A stretch of DNA of 54,597 nt from Alterirhizorhabdus solaris. Lineage in GTDB: Bacteria > Pseudomonadota > Alphaproteobacteria > Sphingomonadales > Sphingomonadaceae. The notes under the pieces were generated by a model that saw only the letters and a list, made by a program, of their open reading frames with translations, did not search any database and was not told where the DNA came from. Where the stretch lies: the NCBI RefSeq assembly GCF_007785815.1, contig NZ_VNIM01000017.1, positions 1 through 54,597 of the forward strand, written 5' to 3'. Shown here one piece after another: positions 15,850 through 28,050 of the stretch (positions are counted from its first letter, which is position 1; the number at the start of each line of letters is the position of its first letter). Position numbers and translations under genes: made by a program.

Positions 15850-16479
15850 CTACTGGCGGCACAATATGACCGACAGGTTGTTGGCCGGCATCTCGACGAC
15901 GCTGTCGAGCACGAAGCCGTCGGCTGCTGCGACGACCTCGTCGAGGTCACGCAAGCCCCAGCGTGGATCGCGCGCCCTGAGCGACCCGTCGAACGCCTCG
16001 TTCGAGGGGGCGGTGGGATGGCCCGCGCGGCGATAGGGCCCGTAGAGAAGCAGGGGCGCGCCCGGTTTCAACAGTCGGGCGGCGCCGGAGAAGAGCCCCA
16101 AAGTCGCCTCCCACGGGCTGATATGGACCATGTTTATGCACAGCACGGCAACCGCCTCGGCGATCGGCCAGTCAGGTGCCGTCCCGTCCAGATCGAGCGC
16201 TGGACGTACGTTGGCAAGGCCTTCGCACCAGACAGCGATCGAGGCGCGGGCGGCGGGCTGCGGATCGCTCGGCTGCCAGGCGAGCGCGCGGAACCGCTGC
16301 GCGAAATAGGCGCAATGTTCGCCCGAGCCGCTGGCGACCTCCAGCACGGTGCCGCTCGAAGGCAACATGGTCGCGAGCACGTCGGCGATCGCGTCGCGGT
16401 TTCGCAGCGTAGCGGGCGCATGGCGGCGCGCGGTGTCCCCCGGCGCCTCCGCTGCAATCCACGGCGTGGGGTCAGCCAT
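15850..16479 (-). CDS. DUF938 SAM-dependent methyltransferase-like protein
   Basis: A 209-residue protein. ARRHAPATLRNRDAIADVL opens the conserved domain. VLEVASGSGEHCAYFAQRF (about residues 47-65) is the SAM-binding glycine loop of class I methyltransferases, and INMVHISPWEATLGLFSGAA and LYGPYRRAGHPTAPSNEAFD are signature DUF938 segments. The substrate is unknown. The ATG at 16479 fits the family length; the frame is open further upstream without homology. It ends exactly where the TBDR relic begins. Confidence 0.88.
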   Translation of the reverse strand: MADPTPWIAAEAPGDTARRHAPATLRNRDAIADVLATMLPSSGTVLEVASGSGEHCAYFAQRFRALAWQPSDPQPAARASIAVWCEGLANVRPALDLDGTAPDWPIAEAVAVLCINMVHISPWEATLGLFSGAARLLKPGAPLLLYGPYRRAGHPTAPSNEAFDGSLRARDPRWGLRDLDEVVAAADGFVLDSVVEMPANNLSVILCRQ

Positions 16480-16729
16480 GGGGTGGGCAGGCGTCGCGGA
16501 CGCGTCGGCGGGCATGAGGGACGGCCATGAGCAGGGAGTGCCACGATCATGGGGGTCAGGACAGCGAAATGCACCCCGCACGCGGTTTGGCGCATGTGCA
16601 GGCGTTTTCTGATTACCCGCCAGAGGGCAAACCCCACGAGGCGCCGTCGCATGGATGGGAACGGGTGGCGGTGGTCGGGAAGGCATATTCGATCGGCGAG
16701 CATCACAAACCGGAAGGGCGCCCACCCGT

Positions 16730-19687
<2,958 letters not shown>

Positions 19688-19958
19688 AGCAGCCGGCCCC
19701 GCTGCCGGGCCGCTCGCCGATCGCGGCGAAGGGAGCGCCGATGCCGCCCGGCAATTCCTCGCCGGCGGCGGTGAGCGTGACGCTTCGGTTGGTGCGATTG
19801 AGCAGGCGCACACCGAGCCGGCCCTCCAGCCCCTTGAGCGAGTGGCTGAGGGCGGAGGCGCTGACCCCCAGTTCCAGCCCGGCCCGCCGGAAGCTGCGAT
19901 GCCTGGCGATGGCCAGAAAGTAGCTGAAGTCGGCGAGGTCCGTTCGGCTTGGCGGCAT

Positions 19959-20378
19959 GGCCAAATGGTGCCGGGTCCGGGCTCGATTGGCAACGTCGAA
20001 CGGCACTCAACGATCCTGCTGCCTGTCGGCAGCTTGCGCGACGCATCGGCTGCCATCGCCCGGCGCATGGTCGGATGTCCGGATGTCGCCCGGATCATCG
20101 ACGCCCCCCTCCGATCGGGCCGTTCGACGCTGGCATCATCCTCAGGTGGGTCGCCTGTCGTGCCGCGGTCGTTCGTGCGCCGTCCGTCCGAACCGTCGTC
20201 CTGTCCGAAAAAAACGATCATAGGCCGCCGCTCGATATTGCCGATGTGCGCGGCCCCCGTCATCGCCGGTGCGTGAAAAACTGTATCATGGTCTGACGAA
20301 GACCTTCGCCCTGACGGAGACGACCCGATTCCCCTGCCATCCGCAAACCTCTTCGCATTGCCCCGGTCGTGGTTGGCC
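19959..20378. other. Intergenic region, nothing recognised
   Basis: These 420 bases lie between the LysR relic and the DUF389 gene. The DUF389 frame stays open leftward to about 20280 with a TTG at 20358 as an alternative start. LysR genes usually control a divergent neighbour, and no such gene remains here, so part of this stretch may be debris of the same deletion. I see no RNA gene or clear operator. Confidence 0.4.
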
Positions 20379-21821
20379 ATGGCGACCCACGGTGTCGATC
20401 ATGACGGCGTTCTCCGGCAGATCGCCGAGGAGTCGGGCTGGTCCGGGCGCTATGTCTTCCTGATCGTCATCTCGGCGGCGATCTCGCTGTTCGGGCTGCT
20501 CATGCCGTCCGTCGCGGTGTTGATCGGCGCCATGCTGCTGTCGCCGCTGATGATGCCGATCATCGGCCTCGGCTTCGGTATCGCCACCCTCGACTTCCAC
20601 GAGATCCGCCGTGCGGCGACGGCGCTGGTGCTGGGGGCGACCATCGCCGTCGCGCTGTCGGTCGGGTTGATCCTGCTGTCGCCGGTGCAGACGATCACCA
20701 GCGAGATCGCCGGGCGGACCCAGCCGACCCTGTTCGACCTGCTCGTCGCGCTGCTCTCGGCGATCGCCGGCGGCTATGCGCTGATCCGCGGGCGCGGCGG
20801 CACGGTGGTCGGCGTGGCGATCGCGATCGCGCTGATGCCGCCGCTGGTGGTGGTCGGCTTCGGCATCGCGACGTGGAACTGGGTCGTCTTCTCGGGCGCG
20901 CTGCTGCTGTTCCTGACCAACGCGATCACCATCGCGCTGACGGCGGCGCTCGTCGCGCGCTTCTACGGCTTCGGCAGCCATCTCTCGCCGCGTCACACCG
21001 GCTGGCAGGTCGTCCTGTTCGCGGTCGCGATCGGACTGCTGTCGATCCCGCTCGGTGCGGGCCTGCGCAGGATCACTTTCGAGGCCGTCGCCCAGCGACA
21101 GGTTCGCGACGCGCTGGGTGACGACTTTCCGGCCGGGGCGCGGCTGAGCCAGGTCGATATCGACCACAGCGCCGATCCGGTGCGCGTCCGCGCGGTGATG
21201 CTGACGCCGCGGATCGAGCCGGGCGTGGACCGCAAGCTGGCGGCGGACCTTCGCCTGCGGCTTGCCCGACCCGTCGACGTGCATGTCGATCAGGTGCGTA
21301 TCTCGCCCGAAGGGGGTGCCGTCGAGGCGGCGCAGATCGCGCGTGCGGGCAACCGCGATAATCTGCGCGCGGTGCAGGCGCGCGATCAGGCGGTTTCGGA
21401 TGTCGCGCTGATCGCCGGCGTGCCCGTCGCTTCGGTAACGGTCGATGCATCCGCCCGGTCGATCCGTGCCGATGCGGCGCCGCTCGCCGGTCTGGGGATC
21501 GCCGGCTATCGCGATCTTGAACGGCGGGCCGGCGCTGCCGCCGCCGACTGGCGGGTGGTGCTGGTGCCGCCAAGCGGTGCGGCGCTGCCGGATATCTCGA
21601 TCAGGTCGGGCGTGATCGACGACGCGGCACTCGACGGGGCGGCCTGGGGGTCCGCCCGGCAGGGCCGCACGCTCGACGTCGAGGGCGGTCTGCTGCGGCA
21701 ACGCGAGGCGGTGGCCGAGGGCATCACGGCCCGTGGTGGCCGGGCCGCTGCCGGCCGCGCGGGCGGGCGCCTCCGGCTCGACTGGAGCGCGCCGCGCGAT
21801 CCCGGTTCGGACGCGCCATAG
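20379..21821 (+). CDS. DUF389 (TIGR00341-like) membrane protein
   Basis: A 480-residue protein. The first half has six or so membrane helices with the family segments LMPSVAVLIGAMLLSPLMMP (about residues 42-61), LLVALLSAIAGGYALIRG and AIALMPPLVVVGFGIATWNW, typical of DUF389. The second half is soluble, with repeated RARAVML-type and VASVTVDAS beta segments, and the last 60 residues are R/G/A-rich. The function is unknown; some members are annotated as hydrophobic-region proteins linked to stress. The start is uncertain: the ATG at 20379 was chosen, but TTG at 20358 is in frame. Confidence 0.82.
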   Translation: MATHGVDHDGVLRQIAEESGWSGRYVFLIVISAAISLFGLLMPSVAVLIGAMLLSPLMMPIIGLGFGIATLDFHEIRRAATALVLGATIAVALSVGLILLSPVQTITSEIAGRTQPTLFDLLVALLSAIAGGYALIRGRGGTVVGVAIAIALMPPLVVVGFGIATWNWVVFSGALLLFLTNAITIALTAALVARFYGFGSHLSPRHTGWQVVLFAVAIGLLSIPLGAGLRRITFEAVAQRQVRDALGDDFPAGARLSQVDIDHSADPVRVRAVMLTPRIEPGVDRKLAADLRLRLARPVDVHVDQVRISPEGGAVEAAQIARAGNRDNLRAVQARDQAVSDVALIAGVPVASVTVDASARSIRADAAPLAGLGIAGYRDLERRAGAAAADWRVVLVPPSGAALPDISIRSGVIDDAALDGAAWGSARQGRTLDVEGGLLRQREAVAEGITARGGRAAAGRAGGRLRLDWSAPRDPGSDAP

Positions 21822-21867
21822 CCCCCATGAAGCAACAGCCGCAGCGGCCTCGCCCCCGCAGCCCGGC

Positions 21868-23436
21868 TTATCGTTCCGTTCTGCGATATCTGGCCAGCGC
21901 GACAGCACCCGCCGCGACGCCTGCAATCCCGAGGGCCATCAGGGAGACGCTGGTCGCCGAAATGCTCCCGTCTGGCCGATGCAGGTGCGGCCGCAGGCTG
22001 CCGAGCAGGGGCTTGCGCGCCGACAGGCCCTCGAACATCTCGCCCGGGCCTTCGGGATCGAGGATCTTGTTGTCCGCCAGCCACGCGCGCACCGCATCGA
22101 GTTCCGGCACCTCATAGGGGCGCAACGACCGTCCATCGCTCTGAAACCGCTCGATGGTCGCGATGATCGAGCCGGTTTCGGCGATCGCCGCCTCGATTTT
22201 CTCGGGGGTGGTGTCGAGATGCTCTGCCAGCAGAGAGTTGCGGATGCCGGCGATCGTCGTTCGCTCGTCGGCGTTGCGCTCACGCGAGGCATCGATGACG
22301 ACGTCGCATTCGGTATCGAGGCGCAGGGAGCGGTTGTTGAAATTGGACGACCCGACCCGAAGCACCTCGTCGTCGATCACCGTCACCTTGGCATGGACGT
22401 AGATCGGCGCGCCGCCGGCGGTGAACGGGTGATAGAGGCGCAGGCGCCCGTGCGGATCCTGTTCCTTGAGCGCCTCGACCAGCCGGGCGCGGGCCGAGTC
22501 CATCGCGATCGGTTCCAGCCAGCCCTCCGCGGTGGTGGGGTGGACGATCACGAACTCCGGGCCGTCGGGTTCGGCCAGCCGCTTGCCGATCGCTTCCGCC
22601 ACCCGCCGGGAGGCGAAATACTGGCTTTCGGCGTAGAAATGACGCTTCGTCCGCGCGACGAGATCGACATAGAGTGCCTCGATCTCGTGCCGCGGTTCCT
22701 GGTTGGCCATCTCGGGCACGGTCAGGGCGATGCCGACGTCGACATCGGTGAAGTCCGGCTCCACGCCATCCGGCCAGCATTCCGCGCCCGCCGTCACGGC
22801 TTCCATCGGGATGCCGCCCGATACGCCCCAGCGCCGCCGGCACATCTCGCCGAGGGATTTCGCGACGGGGCCTTCCAGCATCGTCGTCGCATCGTGCCAG
22901 GGGCCGTAGAGCGTTCCGTCCGGCTCCCGCCGGCGCGGGTTCTCGTCCAGATGGTCGCGCGTGTCCCAGCGATCGACCGTCATGTCGATACCGCCGCAGA
23001 AAGCGACGTCGTCATCGATGACGACGACCTTCTGGTGATGCGAGCCGGCCGGCGGATGATGCCCGTCCAGTCGCAGGTGGATCTGGGGATCCCGCATCCA
23101 CCGTACCAGCCGCAGCAGCGTCTGCCCGTGGAACAGCGTCTTGATCGCGCCGGTATCCCACCGCAGGATGTGGACCTGAAGGCCGGGCGTGCGCCTGACG
23201 AGCCAGCTGAAGAAGCCGCCGACCCGCTCGGGCCCGCCGTCGTCGACATCGCCGCCGAAGCGGATACGCGCGTCGAAATCCCATCCGACGAGGACGATCT
23301 GCTTTTTCGCCTTCATCATCGCCGCGCGCGCGGCCTTGAAATAATCGTCGGCATCGATGATCACGGCCACGCGCGACGCACGTTCGACCCGCCAGCAATT
23401 CTGACCCGGTTTCAGCAGAGTTCCATTGTCGTCCAT
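21868..23436 (-). CDS. Phospholipase D family protein
   Basis: A 522-residue PLD-superfamily enzyme with both catalytic HKD motifs: SHHQKVVVIDDDVAFCGG (about residue 155) and YVHAKVTVIDDEVLRVGSSN (about 375). The N-terminal half holds KKQIVLVGWDFDARIRFGGD, typical of phosphatidyltransferase/cardiolipin synthase-like PLDs. A C-terminal hydrophobic helix (SLMALGIAGVAAGAVALARY) would anchor it to the membrane. The ATG at 23436 has GGAGG directly upstream. It probably hydrolyses or transphosphatidylates phospholipids; the exact activity is not decidable here. It is divergent from the YihY gene. Confidence 0.9.
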   Translation of the reverse strand: MDDNGTLLKPGQNCWRVERASRVAVIIDADDYFKAARAAMMKAKKQIVLVGWDFDARIRFGGDVDDGGPERVGGFFSWLVRRTPGLQVHILRWDTGAIKTLFHGQTLLRLVRWMRDPQIHLRLDGHHPPAGSHHQKVVVIDDDVAFCGGIDMTVDRWDTRDHLDENPRRREPDGTLYGPWHDATTMLEGPVAKSLGEMCRRRWGVSGGIPMEAVTAGAECWPDGVEPDFTDVDVGIALTVPEMANQEPRHEIEALYVDLVARTKRHFYAESQYFASRRVAEAIGKRLAEPDGPEFVIVHPTTAEGWLEPIAMDSARARLVEALKEQDPHGRLRLYHPFTAGGAPIYVHAKVTVIDDEVLRVGSSNFNNRSLRLDTECDVVIDASRERNADERTTIAGIRNSLLAEHLDTTPEKIEAAIAETGSIIATIERFQSDGRSLRPYEVPELDAVRAWLADNKILDPEGPGEMFEGLSARKPLLGSLRPHLHRPDGSISATSVSLMALGIAGVAAGAVALARYRRTER

Positions 23437-23536
23437 CCCGCCTCCTTCGCAGGCGGCCGCGCATCCGCCAAGGGGGCAACGGTTCTGGGCAGGGCAAACC
23501 GTGATCGGGCGTCGGGGAACCGAATGAGGTGAACAG

Positions 23537-24613
23537 GTGTCCTGTCGGGATGATCGCACCCCGCCACCGCCCCGACCGGAATGTCCCCTGCGCCTCCTGA
23601 TGCGATCCATCCGGGCAGTGCGGGGGCACTGGGTGGCCGTCCGGGATGCCCGCGCGCGTGGGCAGGATGCCCGTCACCCCTGGAAGATCCCCCTTGCCGG
23701 CTGGCTGGACGTGCTCGTGCGGACACGGCGCAAGACCTTCGCGGAGCATCTGACGCTTCTCGCCTCCGGCATCGCCTATCACGCGTTCCTGACGCTCGTG
23801 CCCACCGTCGTCGCCATCGCGTTGATCTACGGGATGATCGCCACACCGTCGCGCGTGGCGCACGACATGGCGTCTCTGATCGATATCGTGCCGGCCGGCG
23901 GGCAGGTTCTGCTGACGGAGCGACTGACCCACGGCATGGGATCGCGCCAGCGCGACGTGATCGGCGCGGCCTCGACCGTATTGCTCACGCTCTACACGGC
24001 GGCGCTGTTTGCCCGCGCGGTGATGGCGGCGATGAACCTGGTCTATCGTCAACCGCGCCGCCCGAGCTTTCTGAAGCGGTGGGTGGTCGCCGCGATGATC
24101 GCGCTTTCGGGCGGGCTTTTCCTGCTGATGGCGCTCTGCGGCATCGCCCTGCTCGGTTATGTCCAGGATTTCCTGCCCGACGGGACGCCGCTGCTGTGGA
24201 ATGCCGTCCGCCTCGGTTTCTGGACGACGATGGCGGTGGCGACCGGCGCGGGGTTCATGCTGTTGTACCGCTACGCGCCCGCGCGGGAGGACGCGCGCTG
24301 GGCGTGGTGTCTGCCGGGGGCGCTGGTCGCCACCCTGCTCTGGCTCGCCGCGACATACGGCTTCGGCGTCTACGTCGCAAACTTCGCGCGCTACGACGCG
24401 GCGTACGGTTCGCTCGCGGCGGTCGTCGTGCTGCAGGTCTGGATGTTCCTGTCGGCGGTCGCGCTGCTGCTGGGCGCCCGCCTGAACGTGGAGCTGGAGC
24501 TTCAGACGACGATCGACACGACGACCGGCATGCCCCGGCCGGCGGGCCAGCGCGGCGCGGTCGCCGCCGATCGGGTCGAGGCCGGGACGTTATCACAGGA
24601 GAATGCCGCATGA
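23537..24613 (+). CDS. YihY/BrkB-family membrane protein
   Basis: A 358-residue inner-membrane protein. After about 60 cytoplasmic residues come six helices, beginning LLASGIAYHAFLTLVPTVVA with the family's LxxxAxAY-type first helix, and ending with RYDAAYGSLAAVVVLQVWMF and LLLGARLNVELE, the hallmark C-terminus of YihY/BrkB (formerly called ribonuclease BN). The start is a GTG at 23537 preceded by GAGGTGAA; an ATG at 23600 without a ribosome site is the alternative. Its stop overlaps the AI-2E gene start as ATGA, so the two are coupled. Confidence 0.9.
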   Translation: MSCRDDRTPPPPRPECPLRLLMRSIRAVRGHWVAVRDARARGQDARHPWKIPLAGWLDVLVRTRRKTFAEHLTLLASGIAYHAFLTLVPTVVAIALIYGMIATPSRVAHDMASLIDIVPAGGQVLLTERLTHGMGSRQRDVIGAASTVLLTLYTAALFARAVMAAMNLVYRQPRRPSFLKRWVVAAMIALSGGLFLLMALCGIALLGYVQDFLPDGTPLLWNAVRLGFWTTMAVATGAGFMLLYRYAPAREDARWAWCLPGALVATLLWLAATYGFGVYVANFARYDAAYGSLAAVVVLQVWMFLSAVALLLGARLNVELELQTTIDTTTGMPRPAGQRGAVAADRVEAGTLSQENAA

Positions 24614-25662
24614 CCTCGCCGATCCGCACCCTGGCGCTGGCGGGTATCGTCATCCTCGCGGCAGCCGCCCTGCTGGCGCTGGCATGGTTCGCATCGGCGA
24701 CGCTGCTGCTGATCCTGGCCGGCATCCTGTTCGGCATCTTTCTCGATGCGATGAACCGGCTGCTCGGCAAGGTGCTGCCGTTCGGCCATTCGATCCGGCT
24801 CGCCATCGTCTGCCTGTTGCTGTTCGGGGCACTCGGCAGCGTCGTCGCCGTCGGCGGCGTGCGCCTCAGCCAGGAAACCACCGATGTCTCCGTGCTGCTC
24901 GACCGGCAGATGAAGGCGGCGCAGACATGGCTGCGGAACAATGGCGTGCCGATCGGGACGATCGCGCCCAAGGCCGCCGACAGCGAGCGGCCCGGCACGA
25001 TCTTCTCCAATCCCGCCGCCCTGCTGCCCGGCGACGGCTCCGTCGCCAGCCGTGTGCTGGGCTTGGTGTCGGTCGTCCTCGGCTATCTCGGCAACGCGCT
25101 CGTGGTGATCTTCCTGGGGCTGTTCGTCGCCGCGCAGCCCGGCGCCTACCGATCCGGCGTCCTGCGCTTCGTGCCCCGTCGTCACCGCGATACCGCCGCC
25201 GCCACGTTGGACGACATGGGCGAGACGCTGCGACGCTGGCTGACCGGGCAGTTGACGACGATGTCCGTCATCTTCGCGGTCACCTGGGCGGGGCTGGCGA
25301 TGATCGGCGTGCCCGCCGCGTTCCTGCTTGCGGTACAGGCCGGGCTGCTGGCGTTCATCCCCAATATCGGTCCGATCGTGGCAGGCGTCGTCATCGTGGC
25401 CGTCGCGCTGACCGGCGGGATCGAGATGGCGCTGTATGCGGTCGGCCTGTACGTGCTCGTCCAGACGCTCGAAAGCTACATCCTCACGCCGTTCATCCAG
25501 CGTCAGGCGTTGTCCGTGCCACCGGCGACGCTGTTCGCGGCGCAGATCCTGCTGGGCGTCGTCTTCGGGCTGTGGGGGCTGGCGCTGGCGCTGCCGATGG
25601 TCGCGATCACCAAGGTGCTGCTCGACCGCCTCTACCTGCCGGAGAATGTCCGCGCCGATTGA
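24610..25662 (+). CDS. AI-2E family transporter
   Basis: A 350-residue protein of the AI-2E/UPF0118 family. It has N-terminal helices (LAGIVILAAAALLALAWFAS and LLLILAGILFGIFLDAM), a central periplasmic or amphipathic stretch (about residues 85-150), then the conserved GLLAFIPNIGPIVAGVVIVA and LESYILTPFIQRQALSVPP segments. Members export autoinducer-2 in E. coli (TqsA) or act as Na+/H+ antiporters in other bacteria; with no luxS in sight the transport role here is open. Its ATG overlaps the YihY stop by four bases (ATGA). Confidence 0.92.
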   Translation: MTSPIRTLALAGIVILAAAALLALAWFASATLLLILAGILFGIFLDAMNRLLGKVLPFGHSIRLAIVCLLLFGALGSVVAVGGVRLSQETTDVSVLLDRQMKAAQTWLRNNGVPIGTIAPKAADSERPGTIFSNPAALLPGDGSVASRVLGLVSVVLGYLGNALVVIFLGLFVAAQPGAYRSGVLRFVPRRHRDTAAATLDDMGETLRRWLTGQLTTMSVIFAVTWAGLAMIGVPAAFLLAVQAGLLAFIPNIGPIVAGVVIVAVALTGGIEMALYAVGLYVLVQTLESYILTPFIQRQALSVPPATLFAAQILLGVVFGLWGLALALPMVAITKVLLDRLYLPENVRAD

Positions 25663-25729
25663 ACGGCGGCACTCTTGCCGATGTCACGCCCGCCACGGAC
25701 ACAGCGTGACGCCGCCGGGATGCGACATC

Positions 25730-26602
25730 TCAGTGCCGCTCATCCCTTCCGCCGGTGCGGCCGATCATCCACGTGGCGAGCGTCGCGCCGGTCGCGGGGT
25801 TCTCGATGCGGACCTCGTCCATGGCGGCGGCGATCGCGCAGATCGGCCGCTGGTCGATGCCAGCGGGCTGCACGCAGCGCACGACGCTGCCGGGGGCGGA
25901 TCGATCGAGCCGGCCGGTGATGCGCAGGACGAACCCCTTCGATCCATCGAACCCGCGAACCCGCTGCACCGTCTCGAAGGCGCGGCCTTCACGGCCGAGC
26001 GCATTGTCCGGGCCGGGCATGGCGATCGCCAGCGTCTGGCCGGGCAGGGTTACCGGCGCGGTCCCGGCGGGTACGGTCTCGCCGATCGGTACCGGGCAGT
26101 TCTCGCTGCTCGACCAGGGGCGATTGATCCAGAAGCCGGTCGCGGTCGCCGGTTCATCCCCCTGCCGCACGTTCAGGGACGCACCGCCCCACGAGACGGG
26201 CGTCGCCGACACGCGCAGCGTCTCCGTGGCCGGATCGTACTGCCACCCCATCGCGGTCGCGGCGGGATCGTTCGGCCCGGCGCAGCCGAACGGCAGCACG
26301 AGGTCGAACTGCCGCCCCGCCGCCGCGGCGACGTCGGCCGGCATTGCCTTTCCGGATGCGAACGCATCGGCGGCGGCGTCCGCCAACGCCAGCAGGTCGG
26401 CGCGACCGAGCACTCTCACCGCCGGCTCGACCGGCTTCGGCGGCGGGGCGGGAGCAGGGGTGCCGGGCGCCACGGCCACGGCCGGCGCGGGCGGTGGGGC
26501 GCTTTCCCGCCCGAGCAGGAAGCCCGCCATGCCGACCGCGATCACGGCGACCAGACCACCACCAATGGCGAGACGACTGGACCGGGGGCTGGGTTCACGC
26601 AT
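25730..26602 (-). CDS. Hypothetical membrane-anchored protein
   Basis: A 290-residue protein I do not recognise. One N-terminal membrane helix (LAIGGGLVAVIAVGMAGFLL) is followed by a proline/alanine-rich linker (about residues 34-60) and a periplasmic domain with cysteines at FGCAGPN, ENCPVP, VRCVQP and RPICAI, which could form two disulfides. Segments FWINRPWSSSENCPVPIGE and VLRITGRLDRSAPGSVV are the most distinctive. It converges with the AI-2E gene and diverges from the SLC13 gene. No function can be offered. Confidence 0.75.
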   Translation of the reverse strand: MREPSPRSSRLAIGGGLVAVIAVGMAGFLLGRESAPPPAPAVAVAPGTPAPAPPPKPVEPAVRVLGRADLLALADAAADAFASGKAMPADVAAAAGRQFDLVLPFGCAGPNDPAATAMGWQYDPATETLRVSATPVSWGGASLNVRQGDEPATATGFWINRPWSSSENCPVPIGETVPAGTAPVTLPGQTLAIAMPGPDNALGREGRAFETVQRVRGFDGSKGFVLRITGRLDRSAPGSVVRCVQPAGIDQRPICAIAAAMDEVRIENPATGATLATWMIGRTGGRDERH

Positions 26603-26697
26603 GTCGGCACGATAGCGATTATCATGCGCCGCTCCACCGCGAATGTGCGGGGTCGGGCGTTGACAGCGCGCCCGCCCCGTCCGACGCAGCGATTGCC

Positions 26698-28008
26698 ATG
26701 CCGTTCGACCAGATCCTGACGCTCGCCGTCCTCGTCGCGGTCGTCGCGGCGCTCGTGTGGGACAAGCTGCGCGCCGACGTGGTCGCGCTCGCCGGCGCAG
26801 CGGTGCTGCTGATGGCCGGCGTGGTCCGCCCGATCGCGATGCAGGGCGCCTTCGCCAGCCCGGCGATCGTTGCGCTCGCCTCCCTTTTCGTCATCGCCTA
26901 CGCGCTGGAATTGTCGGGCCTGCTCGACCGCGCGATCCAGCGCGCCGTCGCGATGTGTCGCCGGCTCGGCACCGCCGGCATCTGGTTCCTGCTGTCGATG
27001 ATCGGCGGCGTCTCCTGCTTCCTGAACTCGACGCCGATCGTCGTGCTCGGCGCGCCCGTCATCCGCGACGTCGCGACGGCGATGGGGCAGAGCCCGAAGC
27101 GCTACCTGATCCCGCTCTCCTACATCACCATCCTGACCGGCTGCTGCACGCTGATCGGCACCTCGACCAACCTGCTTGTCGACGACATGGCGAGCATCGC
27201 CGGGCAGCCGCGCTTCGGCATCTTCGAGGTGACGCCGGTCGGCGTGCCGATGGCGATCGTCGGCGGGCTCTACCTCTTCCTGTTCAGCAACCGCCTGCTC
27301 GGCGGGCGCCATGCGGACGAGGCGCCGGAGGGCGGCCCAGCATCGGTCGATACGGATCGTATCGCCAGCGCCTCCGTCGGCGATGCCGCCGTCTTCGCCG
27401 AGCACCGCCCGCTGCAGCCGCGAAAGGCGATCGCCGCGCTGGCCGTGTTCGGCGGCGCCATCGCGCTCGCCACCGCGGGCGTGGCGCCGATCGCCGCCAC
27501 CGCCTTCGCGGGCGCGGTGCTCCTCATCCTGCTGCGCGTCATCAGCGCGGACGAGGCGTACAGCGGCCTGAAGCCGGAGATACTGGTGCTGATCGCCGGC
27601 ATGGTCGTGATCGGGATCGCCATGGAGGAGAGCGGCCTCGCCGCCGGCATCTCCGAAACCCTGATCGCCGGGGTCCACGGGCTCGATCCGCTGATCGCGC
27701 TGATCGCGCTCTACCTCGTCACGATGGTGCTGACCGAGCTGTTGTCCAACGCCACCGTCGCGGTGCTGGTCACGCCGATCGCGGTGGCGCTGGCGGATAG
27801 CCTGGCGGTCAGCCCGCGCCCGTTCCTGGTGGCGGTGATGATGGCCGCGAGCGCCGCGTTCGCCACGCCGTTCGGCTACCAGACCAACGTCATCGTCTAC
27901 CAGATGGCGCGATACCGCTACATGGACTTCATCCGCATCGGCCTGCCGCTCAACATCCTCACCTGCGCGGTGGCGGTCGCCGCGATCCGGCTGTTCTTCC
28001 CCTTCTAG
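26698..28008 (+). CDS. SLC13-family permease
   Basis: A 436-residue transporter with about eleven helices in two repeats. Each repeat has the SNT-type motif: SCFLNSTPIVVLGAPVI with GCCTLIGTSTNLLVDDM in the first, and VLTELLSNATVAVLVTPIAV with FATPFGYQTNVIVYQMA in the second. These are the Na+/substrate signatures of the DASS/SLC13 (dicarboxylate, sulfate, phosphate) group. The central TrkA-C regulatory domains found in many sphingomonad SLC13 proteins are missing, which makes it shorter than those. Substrate unknown. The start follows the upstream divergent gene by about 95 bases. Confidence 0.9.
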   Translation: MPFDQILTLAVLVAVVAALVWDKLRADVVALAGAAVLLMAGVVRPIAMQGAFASPAIVALASLFVIAYALELSGLLDRAIQRAVAMCRRLGTAGIWFLLSMIGGVSCFLNSTPIVVLGAPVIRDVATAMGQSPKRYLIPLSYITILTGCCTLIGTSTNLLVDDMASIAGQPRFGIFEVTPVGVPMAIVGGLYLFLFSNRLLGGRHADEAPEGGPASVDTDRIASASVGDAAVFAEHRPLQPRKAIAALAVFGGAIALATAGVAPIAATAFAGAVLLILLRVISADEAYSGLKPEILVLIAGMVVIGIAMEESGLAAGISETLIAGVHGLDPLIALIALYLVTMVLTELLSNATVAVLVTPIAVALADSLAVSPRPFLVAVMMAASAAFATPFGYQTNVIVYQMARYRYMDFIRIGLPLNILTCAVAVAAIRLFFPF

Positions 28009-28050
28009 CGGGGTGTCCGAGCGCCGATAAGGCCGCCGGTCCCGGGTATC

